Below, piece after piece: positions 48,825 to 58,613 of a DNA stretch of 64,000 bases. Position 1 is the first letter of the stretch. Each line of letters starts with the position of its first letter. Position numbers and translations under genes: made by a program. The notes below the pieces were generated by a model. It did not search any database. It was not told the origin of the DNA and was given only the letters and a program-made list of their open reading frames with translations. Source of the stretch: Goodfellowiella coeruleoviolacea (GTDB taxonomy: Bacteria; Actinomycetota; Actinomycetes; Mycobacteriales; Pseudonocardiaceae); assembly GCF_024171785.1 (NCBI RefSeq), contig NZ_JAMTCK010000005.1, positions 277,591 through 341,590 on the forward strand. Direction: 5' to 3'.

Positions 48825-51131
48825 TCAGTCGTACACCCCTTCCACCACCCACCGCTGGCCTTCCCTGGCCAGCAGCACGGCGATCTGGACCTGCTGCCCG
48901 TCTCGCTGCCCGTCGTCGAGCACCACCTGCAACCGGGCTCGGCGGCGGCTGGTGTCCGGGTCCCACCAGCGCTCCACAACCGGCCACGGGCCGGCCCACC
49001 CCAGCACCGGCCTGCCCGGTGCCGAGCCCAGCTCCACCCACCGGGGAACCCCGGTGAGCTGGTGCCGTCCAGTGACCCCGAGTTCCGTGCCCACGGCGTC
49101 GAGCACTCTCGCCCGCACCGGCTCGGTCAACACGGTGGCGGGCGAGGGCGGGGGCAGGCGGCCGGGCCACGGCGGGACGGCGGCCGACCCGGGCCCGCGC
49201 CGGGCCGCGTCAGCCGCCTCGTCCGCGCCCCCGTCGCCCCAGGGCACCAGCCGCACCTGGTCGGCTGGACCGCGCCCGCCACCCAGCGTGGCGGTGAGCA
49301 CCCCGTCCGGGCCGAGCAACCCCTGCACCCGGACCAGGGCCCGCCCGGCGCGTTCGGTGGCCTCGCCCTGCTCCTGTCCTTCGCCGTGCCACAGCCCGAG
49401 TTGCAGGGCGGAGGCGTCCACCACCTCCTCGGGCACCAGCCGCAGGAAGCTGATCCCCGCGCTGGGGCGCGGTTTCACCACGGCGTTCCGCGTGGTGTTC
49501 CCGGTGCGGCGCGGCACGCTGGAGCCGCGCAGCCACCCGTCGAGCTGCCAGCGCACCCGGTCGGCGATGCCCTGCGGGGTCAGTGGTTCAGCGCAGCGCC
49601 AGACCCGGGTCAGCTCCTCACCGCGCTCGGTGGTGGCCTGAATGCCCAGCCTGGTGCAGGCCAACCCGCGGTGGACCAGGCCGGTGTACAGCCGGTCGGC
49701 GAGGGCCCGCGCGGCAAAGGCCGCCGCGTCCACCCGGTCGACCGGGGGATCGAGTTCCTCGGCCACGGCCAGTTCCGGCGGTACCCGGCGGCGCGCTGGC
49801 GGGCGTTCCTCCAGCCCTCGGGCCAGCCGGTGGGCCATCACCGCGGGTCCGCCGAACCGGGACGCGACATCCCGTTCGGGCACCCTGGCGAAGGCGCCCA
49901 GCGTCCGCAGTCCCAGCCGCCGCAACAGGTCGACCAGCTCGGCGCGGCTCCCCCTGCCCGACCCCCTGCCCGATCCGCCGACCGGTCCACCGCCGGGTCC
50001 GCGCCCGGCCCCACCACCGGCACCGGGCAACGCCCCATCGCTGACGTACTCACCACCGGGCAGGTCAAGTTCGCCGATGTCGAGATCAGCCAGGAACGCC
50101 GGGCTGCCACCGGCCGGCACCACCAGGCCGCGCCGCGCCGCCAGGGTGGCCGCGTACAGGCCATCCGCCACCCCGACCTGGCACTCGACGCCGGCCACGG
50201 CCGCGACGTGGTCGATCAGCCGTTCCGCAGCGGCCTCCTCACCACCGAAGTAGCTGGCCGGCCCCTGTGCGGGCACCGCGACCACCCCGGGGCGCACCAC
50301 CTCGATGCCAGGCGCCAGCTCCTCCACGGCCGAAGCGACCGGCTCGAACAGCCGGGCATCCCTGGCCTGGTCGTCCTCGAACACCACCAGCTCGGGGCAG
50401 CGCGCCTGGGCGTCCCGTCGTCGAGCACCCCGCCGCACCCCCTCCGCCCTGGCCACGGCAGAGCAGGCGACCACCCGGTTGGCCGCGACCACCGCGGCGG
50501 GCTTGTGCGGCGGCAGCCCAGCAACCGCGCTGGCCGCCACCACCGGCCAGTCCGGGCACCACACCACCAGGGTGCGCACCGGCGTGGCCACCCGGCGGCG
50601 GTGGCCGGTGTCCACCGGCCCCGCGACCCCAGCCAGGGCAGCCGAACCTGGCGAGCCAGCCGCACCGAGCCAACCAGCCCGTTCCGGCGAACCAGCCGAT
50701 TCCGGCGGTCGCGGTGGTGCCGGCTCTGGCTGTGCCGCGGCAGCAGGCACCACCAGCGGCGGCACATCCCGCAGCGGGCCGATCTCCAGCAGCACGGCAC
50801 CCAGCAGCACAGCCCCCAGTGGTGGCGGCTTGGCCCCACCACTCTGGGCTTCACCACTCTGGGCCCCACCACTCTGGGCCTCACCACCCGAGACGCCACC
50901 GCCCTGGACCCCACCACCCGGGGCGCTACCGCTGGGGGCACCGCCACCTGAGGCACCAGCACCCGAGCGGTTGGCCGCAGGTGACCGGCTGATCGTCGCC
51001 ACCGATCTGCCGAGCCCCGCAGGCGTGCCAGGTGCCCAAGCCGTGCTTGGATCGCCCGATTCTCCAGGCGTACCAGGCTTGCTGAGCCCGCGACCGACCC
51101 CACCGGCCTCGGAGGTGTCTTCGCTGCTCAT
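48825..51131 (-). CDS. imuB: ImuB, Y-family polymerase-like mutasome subunit
   Basis: 768 residues. The Y-family fold starts only at about residue 185 (RTLVVWCPDWPVVAA) and lacks the metal-binding Asp-Glu pattern of active polymerases, as usual for ImuB. A beta-clamp-binding motif QLGLWH lies at 577-582, matching the QLPLWG-type motif needed for ImuB recruitment in mycobacteria. The N-terminal ~180 residues are Gly/Ser/Ala/Gln repeats absent from typical ImuB, and a second Gly/Arg-rich insert lies around 368-400. ATGA overlap with imuA'. It bridges DnaE2 and the clamp. Confidence 0.88.
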   Translation of the reverse strand: MSSEDTSEAGGVGRGLSKPGTPGESGDPSTAWAPGTPAGLGRSVATISRSPAANRSGAGASGGGAPSGSAPGGGVQGGGVSGGEAQSGGAQSGEAQSGGAKPPPLGAVLLGAVLLEIGPLRDVPPLVVPAAAAQPEPAPPRPPESAGSPERAGWLGAAGSPGSAALAGVAGPVDTGHRRRVATPVRTLVVWCPDWPVVAASAVAGLPPHKPAAVVAANRVVACSAVARAEGVRRGARRRDAQARCPELVVFEDDQARDARLFEPVASAVEELAPGIEVVRPGVVAVPAQGPASYFGGEEAAAERLIDHVAAVAGVECQVGVADGLYAATLAARRGLVVPAGGSPAFLADLDIGELDLPGGEYVSDGALPGAGGGAGRGPGGGPVGGSGRGSGRGSRAELVDLLRRLGLRTLGAFARVPERDVASRFGGPAVMAHRLARGLEERPPARRRVPPELAVAEELDPPVDRVDAAAFAARALADRLYTGLVHRGLACTRLGIQATTERGEELTRVWRCAEPLTPQGIADRVRWQLDGWLRGSSVPRRTGNTTRNAVVKPRPSAGISFLRLVPEEVVDASALQLGLWHGEGQEQGEATERAGRALVRVQGLLGPDGVLTATLGGGRGPADQVRLVPWGDGGADEAADAARRGPGSAAVPPWPGRLPPPSPATVLTEPVRARVLDAVGTELGVTGRHQLTGVPRWVELGSAPGRPVLGWAGPWPVVERWWDPDTSRRRARLQVVLDDGQRDGQQVQIAVLLAREGQRWVVEGVYD
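50832..50969 (-). repeat. GGxQSGGAQSG-type repeats in the imuB N-terminal extension
   Basis: Codes for residues 55-100. On the plus strand, CACCACTCTGGGC recurs every 15 bases from about 50836. Confidence 0.8.
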
Positions 51132-51982
51132 CCGGCCTCCACCGGCTGCACGCCCGACCAGTCCTGGCCGCCCGACCAGTCCTGCCTGGTCGGCCAGCCG
51201 GGCGCCGAACCACGCGCTCGACCGGGACCGCCTGGCTCACTGGCCAGGCCGGCCGAGCGACCAGTGCGCTCCGGTGCGATGCCAACGGCTCCCGCGTCCG
51301 AAGGCAGCATCAGGTTCACGCGCACAGGTCGCACTGCCGCCCCGCGTCCCCGCGCCTGCGCTACGACCTCTCGATGCCGCAGGCGGCCGTGCCCTTCACC
51401 AAGTCCAGACCACCTCCCACCGATGCATGCGATTTCCACGTCCGCGCCGGGCCACGGGCCGAACGGCAGGAGCACGGCTCGCCGTTGCCGTGCTCGTGCC
51501 GACAGCCGCCGCGCCAGGCTCGGGCTGACCTGGGGAGTGCCCGTCCGGCCGCTCCGGGCGTCCCGACCCGAAACCCCGAGCCGGTCGGCCTCCGGTACAG
51601 CCACCACCACCAGGTCGATCCCGTCGAGCAACGCGGCAACAACCGAGGTCAGCTCCCTGCCTGGATGCGGTACCAGTGCGAGCCGGCGTGTCACCACACC
51701 GATCTCGCTCGCAGCGAGCAGACCAAGATCCGGGAGGCCCACCACAGCACCCCACGAACCCTCGGTCGTCGCTCTGGCCAGCAGGGCGAACAGCAGCGAT
51801 GTCGATCCGCGCACCGACACCGTGCTGCCTCGCCGCAGGCCACCCCAGGGCAACAGGTCTGCCAGGCCCGCGTGCACTGGCAGCACCTGCCCCGTGGTCT
51901 GGTCGGCCGGAGCAGCGGTCAGCCCGCTGGCCGTGCCCACCCCGTTGAGCGCGACCAGCGAAGCCGTGACCACTCCGGACAA
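51128..51982 (-). CDS. imuA: ImuA' (RecA-like mutasome protein)
   Basis: 284 residues from TTG 51982 (GGGAGG 7-8 nt upstream); TTG 52003 is an alternative, so the start is uncertain. RecA/SulA-like fold: GLADLLPWGGLRRGSTVSVRGSTSLLFALLARAT, GVVGLPDLGLLAASEIGV, GIDLVVVAVPEADR. The Walker A is degenerate (VRGSTSLL), as in other ImuA' proteins. The C-terminal ~45 residues are low-complexity (PGRARGSAPGW, QDWSGGQDWSGVQ). First gene of the operon; binds ImuB and is required for DnaE2-dependent mutagenesis in mycobacteria. Confidence 0.82.
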   Translation of the reverse strand: MSGVVTASLVALNGVGTASGLTAAPADQTTGQVLPVHAGLADLLPWGGLRRGSTVSVRGSTSLLFALLARATTEGSWGAVVGLPDLGLLAASEIGVVTRRLALVPHPGRELTSVVAALLDGIDLVVVAVPEADRLGVSGRDARSGRTGTPQVSPSLARRLSARARQRRAVLLPFGPWPGADVEIACIGGRWSGLGEGHGRLRHREVVAQARGRGAAVRPVRVNLMLPSDAGAVGIAPERTGRSAGLASEPGGPGRARGSAPGWPTRQDWSGGQDWSGVQPVEAG

Positions 51983-52091
51983 CGAACCGCCCTCCCACAA
52001 CAAGCTCCCCGCTCACGCGGGAACGACACAGCACGCCGTGGGAAGTCGGCAGGCAGAGTGCCCGGTACCCCAGAACCAGGCACTCTGTCGT

Positions 52092-52107
52092 TCGAACGCC
52101 TGTTCGA
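52092..52107 (-). promoter_or_regulatory. LexA (SOS) box of the mutasome operon
   Basis: TCGAACGCCTGTTCGA, a perfect match to the actinobacterial SOS consensus TCGAAC-N4-GTTCGA, about 110 bases upstream of the imuA' start, with symmetric flanks (CGT..., ...ACG) extending the dyad to GTTCGAAC on each side. Confidence 0.92.
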
Positions 52108-52158
52108 ACGATGGGGGAATCGTATCGCGAGCCCCGCTGTGGTTGTCAATCCCAGCTT

Positions 52159-52188
52159 CGCCCAGTCACCCGATCCAGTGACTGGGCG
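52159..52188. terminator. Hairpin upstream of the SOS promoter
   Basis: Perfect 11-bp stem CGCCCAGTCAC (52159-52169) / GTGACTGGGCG (52178-52188). It would insulate the mutasome promoter from purH transcription. The gap 52190-52434 also has a direct 18-bp repeat of GAAGACGTTGACCGC (52278-52310) but no gene I trust. Confidence 0.55.
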
Positions 52189-52434
52189 GCCCGCTGATAC
52201 CCAGAACAGGCCTGGTCAAACCAAGGAAGGTGAACGATCCGAGGAAGCCAGCCACCCCGAGGACGTCGGCCGACCAGGAAGACGTTGACCGCCTGGAAGA
52301 CGTTGACCGCCGCGGAGCACGCCAGCCCGGGCCGGAACCGGCCAGGGACACTCTCACCCGGCCGCTCAACGGCGTGGACGTGCTGATCGGGCGGAAACCG
52401 CGATCGGGAGGAACACCGACCCGGTCCGGGCCGG

Positions 52435-52466
52435 CGGTGGGGCGCCCAGCACGGGACGCCCCACCG
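52435..52466 (-). terminator. Terminator after purH
   Basis: 10-bp stem CGGTGGGGCG (52435-52444) / CGCCCCACCG (52457-52466), 56 bases after the purH stop. Confidence 0.7.
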
Positions 52467-52521
52467 GAAAACCTCGGCAGGACCACCGGCACCAGCCAGG
52501 AGGCCGGTGCCCGAGCCCGCC

Positions 52522-54150
52522 CTAGTGGGCGAAGTGCCTGGTACCGGTCAGGTAGACGGGCACACCCGCGGCCTCGGCCGCGGCGATGACCTCGGCGTCC
52601 CGCACCGAGCCGCCCGGCTGGACCACCGCGCGCACCCCGGCTTCGAGCAGCACCTCAAGGCCGTCCGGGAACGGGAAGAACGCGTCCGAGGCGGCCACCG
52701 AGCCGAGCGCCCGCTCGCCCGCCCGGGTCACCGCGAGGCGTGCCGCGTCGACCCGGTTCACCTGGCCCATGCCGACGCCCACCGTGGCACCCTCGTTGGC
52801 GAGCAGGATGGCGTTGGACTTCACCGCCCGGCAGGCCCGCCAGGCGAACACCAGATCGGCCATGGTCCGCTCGTCCACGGCCGAGCCGCAGGCCAACGTC
52901 CACTGTGCTGGGTCGTCGCCAGGGGCCTCGATGGTGTCCCTGGACTGCACCAGCAGACCACCGGAGATCTGCCGCGTCTCGATGCCACCCCGCTCGGGCG
53001 GCTCGGCGACCAGGATGCGGACGTTCTTCTTGCGGGTGAGCACGTCCACGGCTCCGTCCGCATAGGACGGTGCGACCACGACCTCGGTGAAGATCTCCGC
53101 GACCTGCTCGGCCATTTCCACGGTGACCTCGCGGTTGGCCGCGATCACCCCGCCGAACGCGCTCACCGGGTCGCAGGCGTGCGCCTTGCGGTGCGCCTCG
53201 GCGATCGCCGCCGAACCCTCCACGGTGGACGTGGCGATGCCACAGGGGTTGGCGTGCTTGATGATGGCGACACACGGCGCCGTGTGGTCGTGCGCCGCCC
53301 GCCACGCGGCGTCCGCGTCGACGTAGTTGTTGTACGACATCTCCTTGCCGTGCAACTGCCGCGCGGTGGCCAGCCCGGCGCGCGCGGAGTCGGCCACGTA
53401 CAGCGCCGCCCGCTGGTGCGGGTTCTCGCCGTAGCGCAGCACGGACGAGCGCTGCCAGCTGGCCCCGAGCCACGTCGGGAACTGGGCCTGCTCCTCCTCC
53501 TGGGCGAACGTCCCGCCCAGCCACGAGGCCACCACCACGTCGTAGGAGGCGGTGTGCCGGAACGCCGCCACCGCCAGCCGCTGCCGGTCGGCCAGGGTGA
53601 ACCCGCCGGAGCGCACCTGGTCCAGCACCCACGAGTAGCTGGCCGGGTCCACCACCACGGCCACGCTGGCGTGGTTCTTGGCCGCCGCCCGCACCATGGC
53701 CGGGCCGCCGATGTCGATCTGCTCGACGCACTCCTCCGGGCCCGCGCCCGAGGCCACGGTCTGGGCGAACGGGTAGAGGTTCACCACCAGCAGGTCGAAC
53801 GGGGCCACGTCCAGCTCGCGCAGCTGGGCGAGGTGCTCGGGCCGGCGGGTGTCGGCCAGCAGCCCCGCGTGCACCCGGGGGTGCAGCGTCTTGACCCGGC
53901 CGTCCAGGCACTCGGGAAAGCCGGTCAGCTCCTCCACCGGGGTCACCGGCACGCCCGCGTCGGCGATCGTCCGCGCGGTGCCCCCGGTGGAGACGATCTC
54001 GACACCGGCCGCGTGCAGCCCGGTGGCCAGGTCCAGCAGACCCGCCTTGTCCGAGACGCCGATCAGGGCACGGCGCACCGGCCGGCGCTCCTGCCCAGCA
54101 GCACCGGGCTCGGCAGAGCCGGTCGCAGACGAATCGGGCACAGTGGTCAC
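52522..54150 (-). CDS. purH: Bifunctional AICAR formyltransferase / IMP cyclohydrolase
   Basis: 542 residues from a GTG overlapping the purN stop (GTGA). N-terminal MGS-like cyclohydrolase domain ([43 protein letters not shown]) and C-terminal transformylase domain ([29 protein letters not shown]). Last two steps of IMP synthesis, using 10-formyl-THF. Same operon order as Rv0956-Rv0957. Confidence 0.93.
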   Translation of the reverse strand: MTTVPDSSATGSAEPGAAGQERRPVRRALIGVSDKAGLLDLATGLHAAGVEIVSTGGTARTIADAGVPVTPVEELTGFPECLDGRVKTLHPRVHAGLLADTRRPEHLAQLRELDVAPFDLLVVNLYPFAQTVASGAGPEECVEQIDIGGPAMVRAAAKNHASVAVVVDPASYSWVLDQVRSGGFTLADRQRLAVAAFRHTASYDVVVASWLGGTFAQEEEQAQFPTWLGASWQRSSVLRYGENPHQRAALYVADSARAGLATARQLHGKEMSYNNYVDADAAWRAAHDHTAPCVAIIKHANPCGIATSTVEGSAAIAEAHRKAHACDPVSAFGGVIAANREVTVEMAEQVAEIFTEVVVAPSYADGAVDVLTRKKNVRILVAEPPERGGIETRQISGGLLVQSRDTIEAPGDDPAQWTLACGSAVDERTMADLVFAWRACRAVKSNAILLANEGATVGVGMGQVNRVDAARLAVTRAGERALGSVAASDAFFPFPDGLEVLLEAGVRAVVQPGGSVRDAEVIAAAEAAGVPVYLTGTRHFAH

Positions 54151-54752
54151 GGAATGGTCACCTTTCGTCCGTTCACGGTGCAGCCCTCCTGGGCCAGCCT
54201 GGCGACCACGTCGACGAGCAGCCGCCGTTCCACCGTCTTGATCCGTTCGTGCAGGCCGTCGACGTCGTCGTCGGGTGCCACCGGCACGGCCTGCTGGGCC
54301 AGGATCGGCCCGGTGTCCACCCCCGCGTCCACCAGGTGCACGGTGGCACCGGTGACCTTGACGCCGTACTCGACGGCGTCCCGCACCGCGTGCGCTCCCG
54401 GGAAGGCGGGCAGCAACGCGGGGTGGGTGTTCAGTGTCCGGCCGCCGAACCTGGCCACGAACGCCGCGCCGAGGATCTTCATGAACCCGGCGGAGACCAC
54501 CAGGTCAGGCCGGTGTTCGGCGACCGCCTCGGTGAGCGCCACGTCCCACGCGGCGCGGTCGGGGTGGTCGCGGAGCCGGACCACGAAACCGGGCACGTTC
54601 GCCTGCCTGGCGCGGTCCAGGCCCGCGATACCGCCGCGGTCGGCACCGACCGCCACCACCCGGGCCGGGTATCCGGGCTGCGCGGCAGCGTCCAACAGGG
54701 CCTGTAACAAGGTGCCCGAACCGGAGACGAGCACAACCACCCTGGCCGGCAC
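54147..54752 (-). CDS. purN: Phosphoribosylglycinamide formyltransferase
   Basis: 201 residues. [18 protein letters not shown] (phosphate loop), SAGFMKIL, the catalytic [12 protein letters not shown] (Asn/His) and the Asp of [11 protein letters not shown]. Transfers a formyl group from 10-formyl-THF to GAR. Downstream of perM, overlapping purH. Confidence 0.92.
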   Translation of the reverse strand: MPARVVVLVSGSGTLLQALLDAAAQPGYPARVVAVGADRGGIAGLDRARQANVPGFVVRLRDHPDRAAWDVALTEAVAEHRPDLVVSAGFMKILGAAFVARFGGRTLNTHPALLPAFPGAHAVRDAVEYGVKVTGATVHLVDAGVDTGPILAQQAVPVAPDDDVDGLHERIKTVERRLLVDVVARLAQEGCTVNGRKVTIP

Positions 54753-54927
54753 GGGAAAGCGGACCTGGCGGGCGGCGGGGTCTACTGTGGACTCTGCGGG
54801 ACTCAGCCTGATCTCCTGGGCGTGATCTCCTGGTGGAGCCGTGCAAAGGACCTTGAGCCACGACCGGCACCCCTGGCCAGATCGTGACTCCTGGCCAGCC
54901 TAGGCGTTGGGCAATCGATCTCTCCGC

Positions 54928-56550
54928 TCAGGGCCGGTCTGACCGGCCGGCGGCGTCCGGGCCGGTTCCCGGCTGGCCCAGCCCATCGCCGGCCGGTCCC
55001 CTGGTTTCCCCGCTGTCCTCGCCCGCGCCGGCTGTTTCCACCGCCTGGTCCGGGACCGCCACACCCGTTCCGACACCGTCCGTTCCGGCGCCACCCGCTC
55101 CGGCGCCCTCAGCTTCAGCGCCACCTGCTTCAGCGCCACCTGCTTCGGCGCCACCTGCTTCGGCGCCACCTGCTTCGGCACTGTCCGCTTCGGTGTCATC
55201 AGCTTCGGCACCGACCACATCCGCGTCGGCGTCCGCGACCGGATCACCCCCGGGGGCCGGCGCTGGATCCGCGGCCGGGTCCGGTGCGGAGTCCACCGAC
55301 GCGGTTTCCGCGCCGTCCAGCTCGGTGGCAACGGTGTCCGCGGTCGCGGTAGCAGCCGCGTTGGCCGGTCGTGCCACCGGTGCGGGTGGCGCGGCGAACC
55401 ACGCCACCACCGCACCGGGCAGCGCGATCCAACCCAGGGTCAGCACGGCGAACAGCCCGGCCGGCACCCGCACCGGGTCGAACGGGCCGTTGGCCAGCGC
55501 GCCACCGGCCAGCGCGGCCAACACCAGGCAGCCGACCGCCGCCGTGAGCCCGGCCACCAGCACGGCCCGCACCCGGGCGGCCGGCCTGGCCGCCACCAGC
55601 CGACACGCCCAGCCCACCAGCACGCCAACGGCACCGGGCAGCACCAGCACCAGCGGCAGCCACCACGAGGACTGCTCGGGCAGGGCCGCGAACAGCGGGA
55701 CCGACGGCAGCGGCCCACCGGTGAACTCGACCGGCCCGACCGACACCTGCCCGACCGACATCCCGGAACCGACCACAAAGGACGTTGCGGCCACGACCGC
55801 GTTGGGCAGATAGCCCAGGCACAGCAACCACATCCCGAACGCACCGCCCACACCCGCGCCGGCGGCGCCGAACAGCGCGCTGGTCGTCGGCCAGGAGATC
55901 GTCAGCCCGACGGCGAGCGCGGCGGCGCCCACCCCGAGCAGCGCGGTGATCGCCAGCACCCCGGCGCGGATCCCCCGTGCGGTCACCGGGTCCAGCCAGC
56001 CGCGCACCGCCCGGGCCAGACCACAGCGGCGGGCGATGCCCAGCGTGGCCGCCGCCCCGGCCACGGCCGCGCAGCCGAAGAACGCGACGGCCGGCGGGGT
56101 GCGCACCGGGCCGCCCGAGGTCACCAGCGACAGCACGCAGCCGACCACGGCGTGCGCCCCCGCCATGGCCGCCACCACGGGCCAGGCCTGCCCGGGCCGG
56201 CGCAGCCGCAGTTGGGTGGCCGCACCCAGGGACGTGCCGGCCACCAGGGCCATCAGCAGTGCCGTTGGCAGCAGCGGCAACACCCCGAGCTGACCGCCGG
56301 GCAGGCCCAGCGGCACGTGGTAGGCGGCCAGCCACGCCGGTATCGCGCCGAGCAGGATCCCGGCGAGGGAGAACCGGTCGGCCGCCGCCGTGCCGCTCAC
56401 CACCGCGAGCAGCACGACCGCCCCGACATAGCCGAGGACCAGCGAACCAGCCACGGCCATGGCGAGCACCCTGGCCTGCTGGCCCGGTGGGTGCGCTGGT
56501 CGACGCGCGGGATCGGCGGTCCCGTGCGGAACTGACGGGAACACGGGCAC
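54928..56550 (-). CDS. perM: PerM-like membrane protein (DUF6350)
   Basis: 540 residues: about a dozen membrane helices (30-405), then an Ala/Glu/Gly-rich disordered tail with AEAGG repeats (residues ~455-490) and an acidic end. Position between a DUF5336 gene and purN-purH equals Rv0955 (perM), a mycobacterial membrane protein tied to cell division and magnesium-dependent survival. The assignment rests mainly on synteny and topology. The tail repeats (GGAEAGGAEAGG) are encoded by perfect 15-bp units at about 55120-55185. Confidence 0.78.
   Translation of the reverse strand: MPVFPSVPHGTADPARRPAHPPGQQARVLAMAVAGSLVLGYVGAVVLLAVVSGTAAADRFSLAGILLGAIPAWLAAYHVPLGLPGGQLGVLPLLPTALLMALVAGTSLGAATQLRLRRPGQAWPVVAAMAGAHAVVGCVLSLVTSGGPVRTPPAVAFFGCAAVAGAAATLGIARRCGLARAVRGWLDPVTARGIRAGVLAITALLGVGAAALAVGLTISWPTTSALFGAAGAGVGGAFGMWLLCLGYLPNAVVAATSFVVGSGMSVGQVSVGPVEFTGGPLPSVPLFAALPEQSSWWLPLVLVLPGAVGVLVGWACRLVAARPAARVRAVLVAGLTAAVGCLVLAALAGGALANGPFDPVRVPAGLFAVLTLGWIALPGAVVAWFAAPPAPVARPANAAATATADTVATELDGAETASVDSAPDPAADPAPAPGGDPVADADADVVGAEADDTEADSAEAGGAEAGGAEAGGAEAGGAEAEGAGAGGAGTDGVGTGVAVPDQAVETAGAGEDSGETRGPAGDGLGQPGTGPDAAGRSDRP
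55120..55185 (-). repeat. 15-bp tandem repeats in the perM C-terminal tail
   Basis: On the plus strand GCGCCACCTGCTTCG-type units repeat four to five times, encoding AEAGG. Confidence 0.8.
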
Positions 56551-56697
56551 TTCCCCACTGTGTCAGCAGGATTGAGCCATCCGAGTGAGGCACGCCGCTA
56601 AGAGCTTTGCTCTTTGTGATCCTGCGACCGGTCCGCTCCACCGCCGCCGGCTGGCCGAACTGACCGGTCCAACGGGGAGAAGGCCCCGGAAACACGA

Positions 56698-56739
56698 CTC
56701 GGGGTGGCACCGGTCACCAGGAACCGGTGCCACCCCGAG
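56698..56739 (-). terminator. Strong hairpin after the DUF5336 gene
   Basis: Perfect 16-bp stem CTCGGGGTGGCACCGG (56698-56713) / CCGGTGCCACCCCGAG (56724-56739), between the DUF5336 gene and perM; it should end the upstream transcript, so perM-purN-purH need their own promoter within 56551-56697. Confidence 0.85.
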
Positions 56740-56762
56740 GTGTGGAACGCGCGGGAAACGCC

Positions 56763-57494
56763 TCAGCTGTTGGGCTGGGTGGGGCTGGCGAAGCCGCCCG
56801 GCGGCGTGCCCGGCCCCTGGCCGGACTGGCCGTACTGCCCCGGCTGGGCACCCTGCTGGCCAGGCTGCGGCACCTGCCCGAACTGGCCAGGCTGCGGCAT
56901 GAACGAGGTCGGCGCCGGGGCCTGCTGCCCGGCAGCGCCGAACTGTCCGGTGGACTGCGGCCCCGGCTGGCCGCCCTGCTGCTGCGCCTGACCATGCTGC
57001 TGCGGCTGGCCGAACTGGCCCGGCTGCGGGAAGCCACCCGAACCCGGGTTCCAGCTGCCCGGCTGCCCGTACATGCCGGCCGGCTTGGGCTGGATCTTGA
57101 TCACTCCGGCGTCGGCGAGCAGCATGGCCACCGCGCCGAGCAGCTGCAGGATGGCGGCGATCAGGATGACCACCACGATGGACGGGGTCTCCCCCGGCCA
57201 GGACACCACGATCTGCAGCATGCCCAGCCCGCCGAGCACGCTGAGCACGGCCCCGATCTGCAGCGAGGCCGGCCCCTTGGGCAGTACCGACAGCGCGGCG
57301 AACAGCCCGCCGGCGAGCAGCAGGTACTGCGGGAGGCTCTTGCCACCGCCAGCCTCGTCAGCGAATCCACAGAAGTAGCTCACCAGGGCGAGTACGGCCA
57401 CCCCGAGCCCGATCAACTGCGCGAGGTTCATCCCGCCCAGTGGGGCCGGCGTACCGGCATGTTGTTGCTGGGGCGCGCCGTATGGCACGGACAT
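56763..57494 (-). CDS. DUF5336 membrane protein with PGQ-rich tail (Rv0954-like)
   Basis: 243 residues from ATG 57494 (GGAGGAG upstream). Four hydrophobic helices (about 22-130: LAQLIGLGVAVLALVSYFCGF, LLLAGGLFAALSVL, IGAVLSVLGGLGMLQIVV, VVVILIAAILQLLGAVAMLLA), then a Gly/Pro/Gln-rich tail with GQFGQ, GQPG repeats. Matches mycobacterial Rv0954, the neighbour of perM. Its tail resembles that of Pra. Function unknown. Confidence 0.8.
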   Translation of the reverse strand: MSVPYGAPQQQHAGTPAPLGGMNLAQLIGLGVAVLALVSYFCGFADEAGGGKSLPQYLLLAGGLFAALSVLPKGPASLQIGAVLSVLGGLGMLQIVVSWPGETPSIVVVILIAAILQLLGAVAMLLADAGVIKIQPKPAGMYGQPGSWNPGSGGFPQPGQFGQPQQHGQAQQQGGQPGPQSTGQFGAAGQQAPAPTSFMPQPGQFGQVPQPGQQGAQPGQYGQSGQGPGTPPGGFASPTQPNS

Positions 57495-57715
57495 CGCGAG
57501 GTCTCCTCCTCCACCGTGGGAGCAACACGTGGTTCAGCTGCCGAACGCTAGCCGATCCACTCCCAAAGACGCACACCGGATCGGATTGGTTCCGCCCGCT
57601 TCCGGTCACCGGCTGTGAACACACCAGGGCATCACACGAGCCGGGCCGGGCACCCCGATACAGGCGTGCCCGGCCCGGTCAACGCTGATCAGCTGGTCAG
57701 CGCGGATGCGCGTGC

Positions 57716-58606
57716 TCAGCCGAGCGAGCGCATGATCTCGCGCATCAGCTCCGCGGTCTCGCTCGGCGTCTTGCCGACCTTGACCCCGGCGGCCTCAAGG
57801 GCTTCCTTCTTGGCCGCGGCCGTGCCGGACGAGCCGGACACGATCGCGCCGGCGTGCCCCATGGTCTTGCCCTCCGGCGCGGTGAACCCGGCCACGTAGC
57901 CCACCACCGGCTTGGTGATGTGCTCGGTGATGTAGGCCGCGGCCCGCTCCTCGGCGTCGCCACCGATCTCACCGATCATCACGATCGCGGCGGTGTCCGG
58001 GTCGTCCTGGAACGCCTGCAGCGCGTCGATGTGGGTGGTGCCGATGACCGGGTCGCCACCGATGCCCACGCAGGTGGAGAAGCCGAAGTCACGCAGCTCG
58101 TACATCATCTGGTAGGTCAGCGTGCCCGACTTGGACACCAGGCCGATCTTGCCGGGGCCGGTGATGTTGGCCGGGATGATGCCGGCGTTGGACTGACCGG
58201 GCGAGATCACACCGGGGCAGTTCGGGCCGATGATCCGGGTCTTGTTGCCGGTGGCCACGGCGTGCGCCCAGAACGCGGCCGAGTCGTGCACCGGGATGCC
58301 CTCGGTGATGACCACGGCCAGGCCGATGCCCGCGTCAATGGCCTCGATCACGGCGGACTTGGCGAACGCCGGCGGCACGAAGATCACGGTGACGTCGGCA
58401 CCGGTGGTCTCCATGGCCTCGGCCACCGTGCCGAACACCGGTACCTCGATGCCGTCGAAGTCGACCTTCTGGCCGGCCTTGCGCGGGTTGACCCCACCGA
58501 CGATGTTGGTGCCCGAGGCCAGCATCCGCTTGGTGTGCTTCATGCCCTCGGAGCCGGTCATGCCCTGGACGATGACCTTGCTGTTCTTGGTCAGGAAAAT
58601 AGCCAT
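57716..58606 (-). CDS. sucD: Succinyl-CoA ligase, alpha subunit
   Basis: 296 residues from ATG 58606. CoA-binding [30 protein letters not shown], and the phosphohistidine His251 in [13 protein letters not shown]. Converts succinyl-CoA to succinate with nucleotide-triphosphate synthesis in the TCA cycle, with SucC. 7 bases after sucC. Confidence 0.94.
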   Translation of the reverse strand: MAIFLTKNSKVIVQGMTGSEGMKHTKRMLASGTNIVGGVNPRKAGQKVDFDGIEVPVFGTVAEAMETTGADVTVIFVPPAFAKSAVIEAIDAGIGLAVVITEGIPVHDSAAFWAHAVATGNKTRIIGPNCPGVISPGQSNAGIIPANITGPGKIGLVSKSGTLTYQMMYELRDFGFSTCVGIGGDPVIGTTHIDALQAFQDDPDTAAIVMIGEIGGDAEERAAAYITEHITKPVVGYVAGFTAPEGKTMGHAGAIVSGSSGTAAAKKEALEAAGVKVGKTPSETAELMREIMRSLG

Positions 58607-58613
58607 CCTTGGC

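Noticed and set aside
52230-52589. Plus-strand ORF between the SOS promoter and purH
   Set aside because: Basic, low-complexity translation that runs into the antisense of purH, crossing its terminator. Likely chance.
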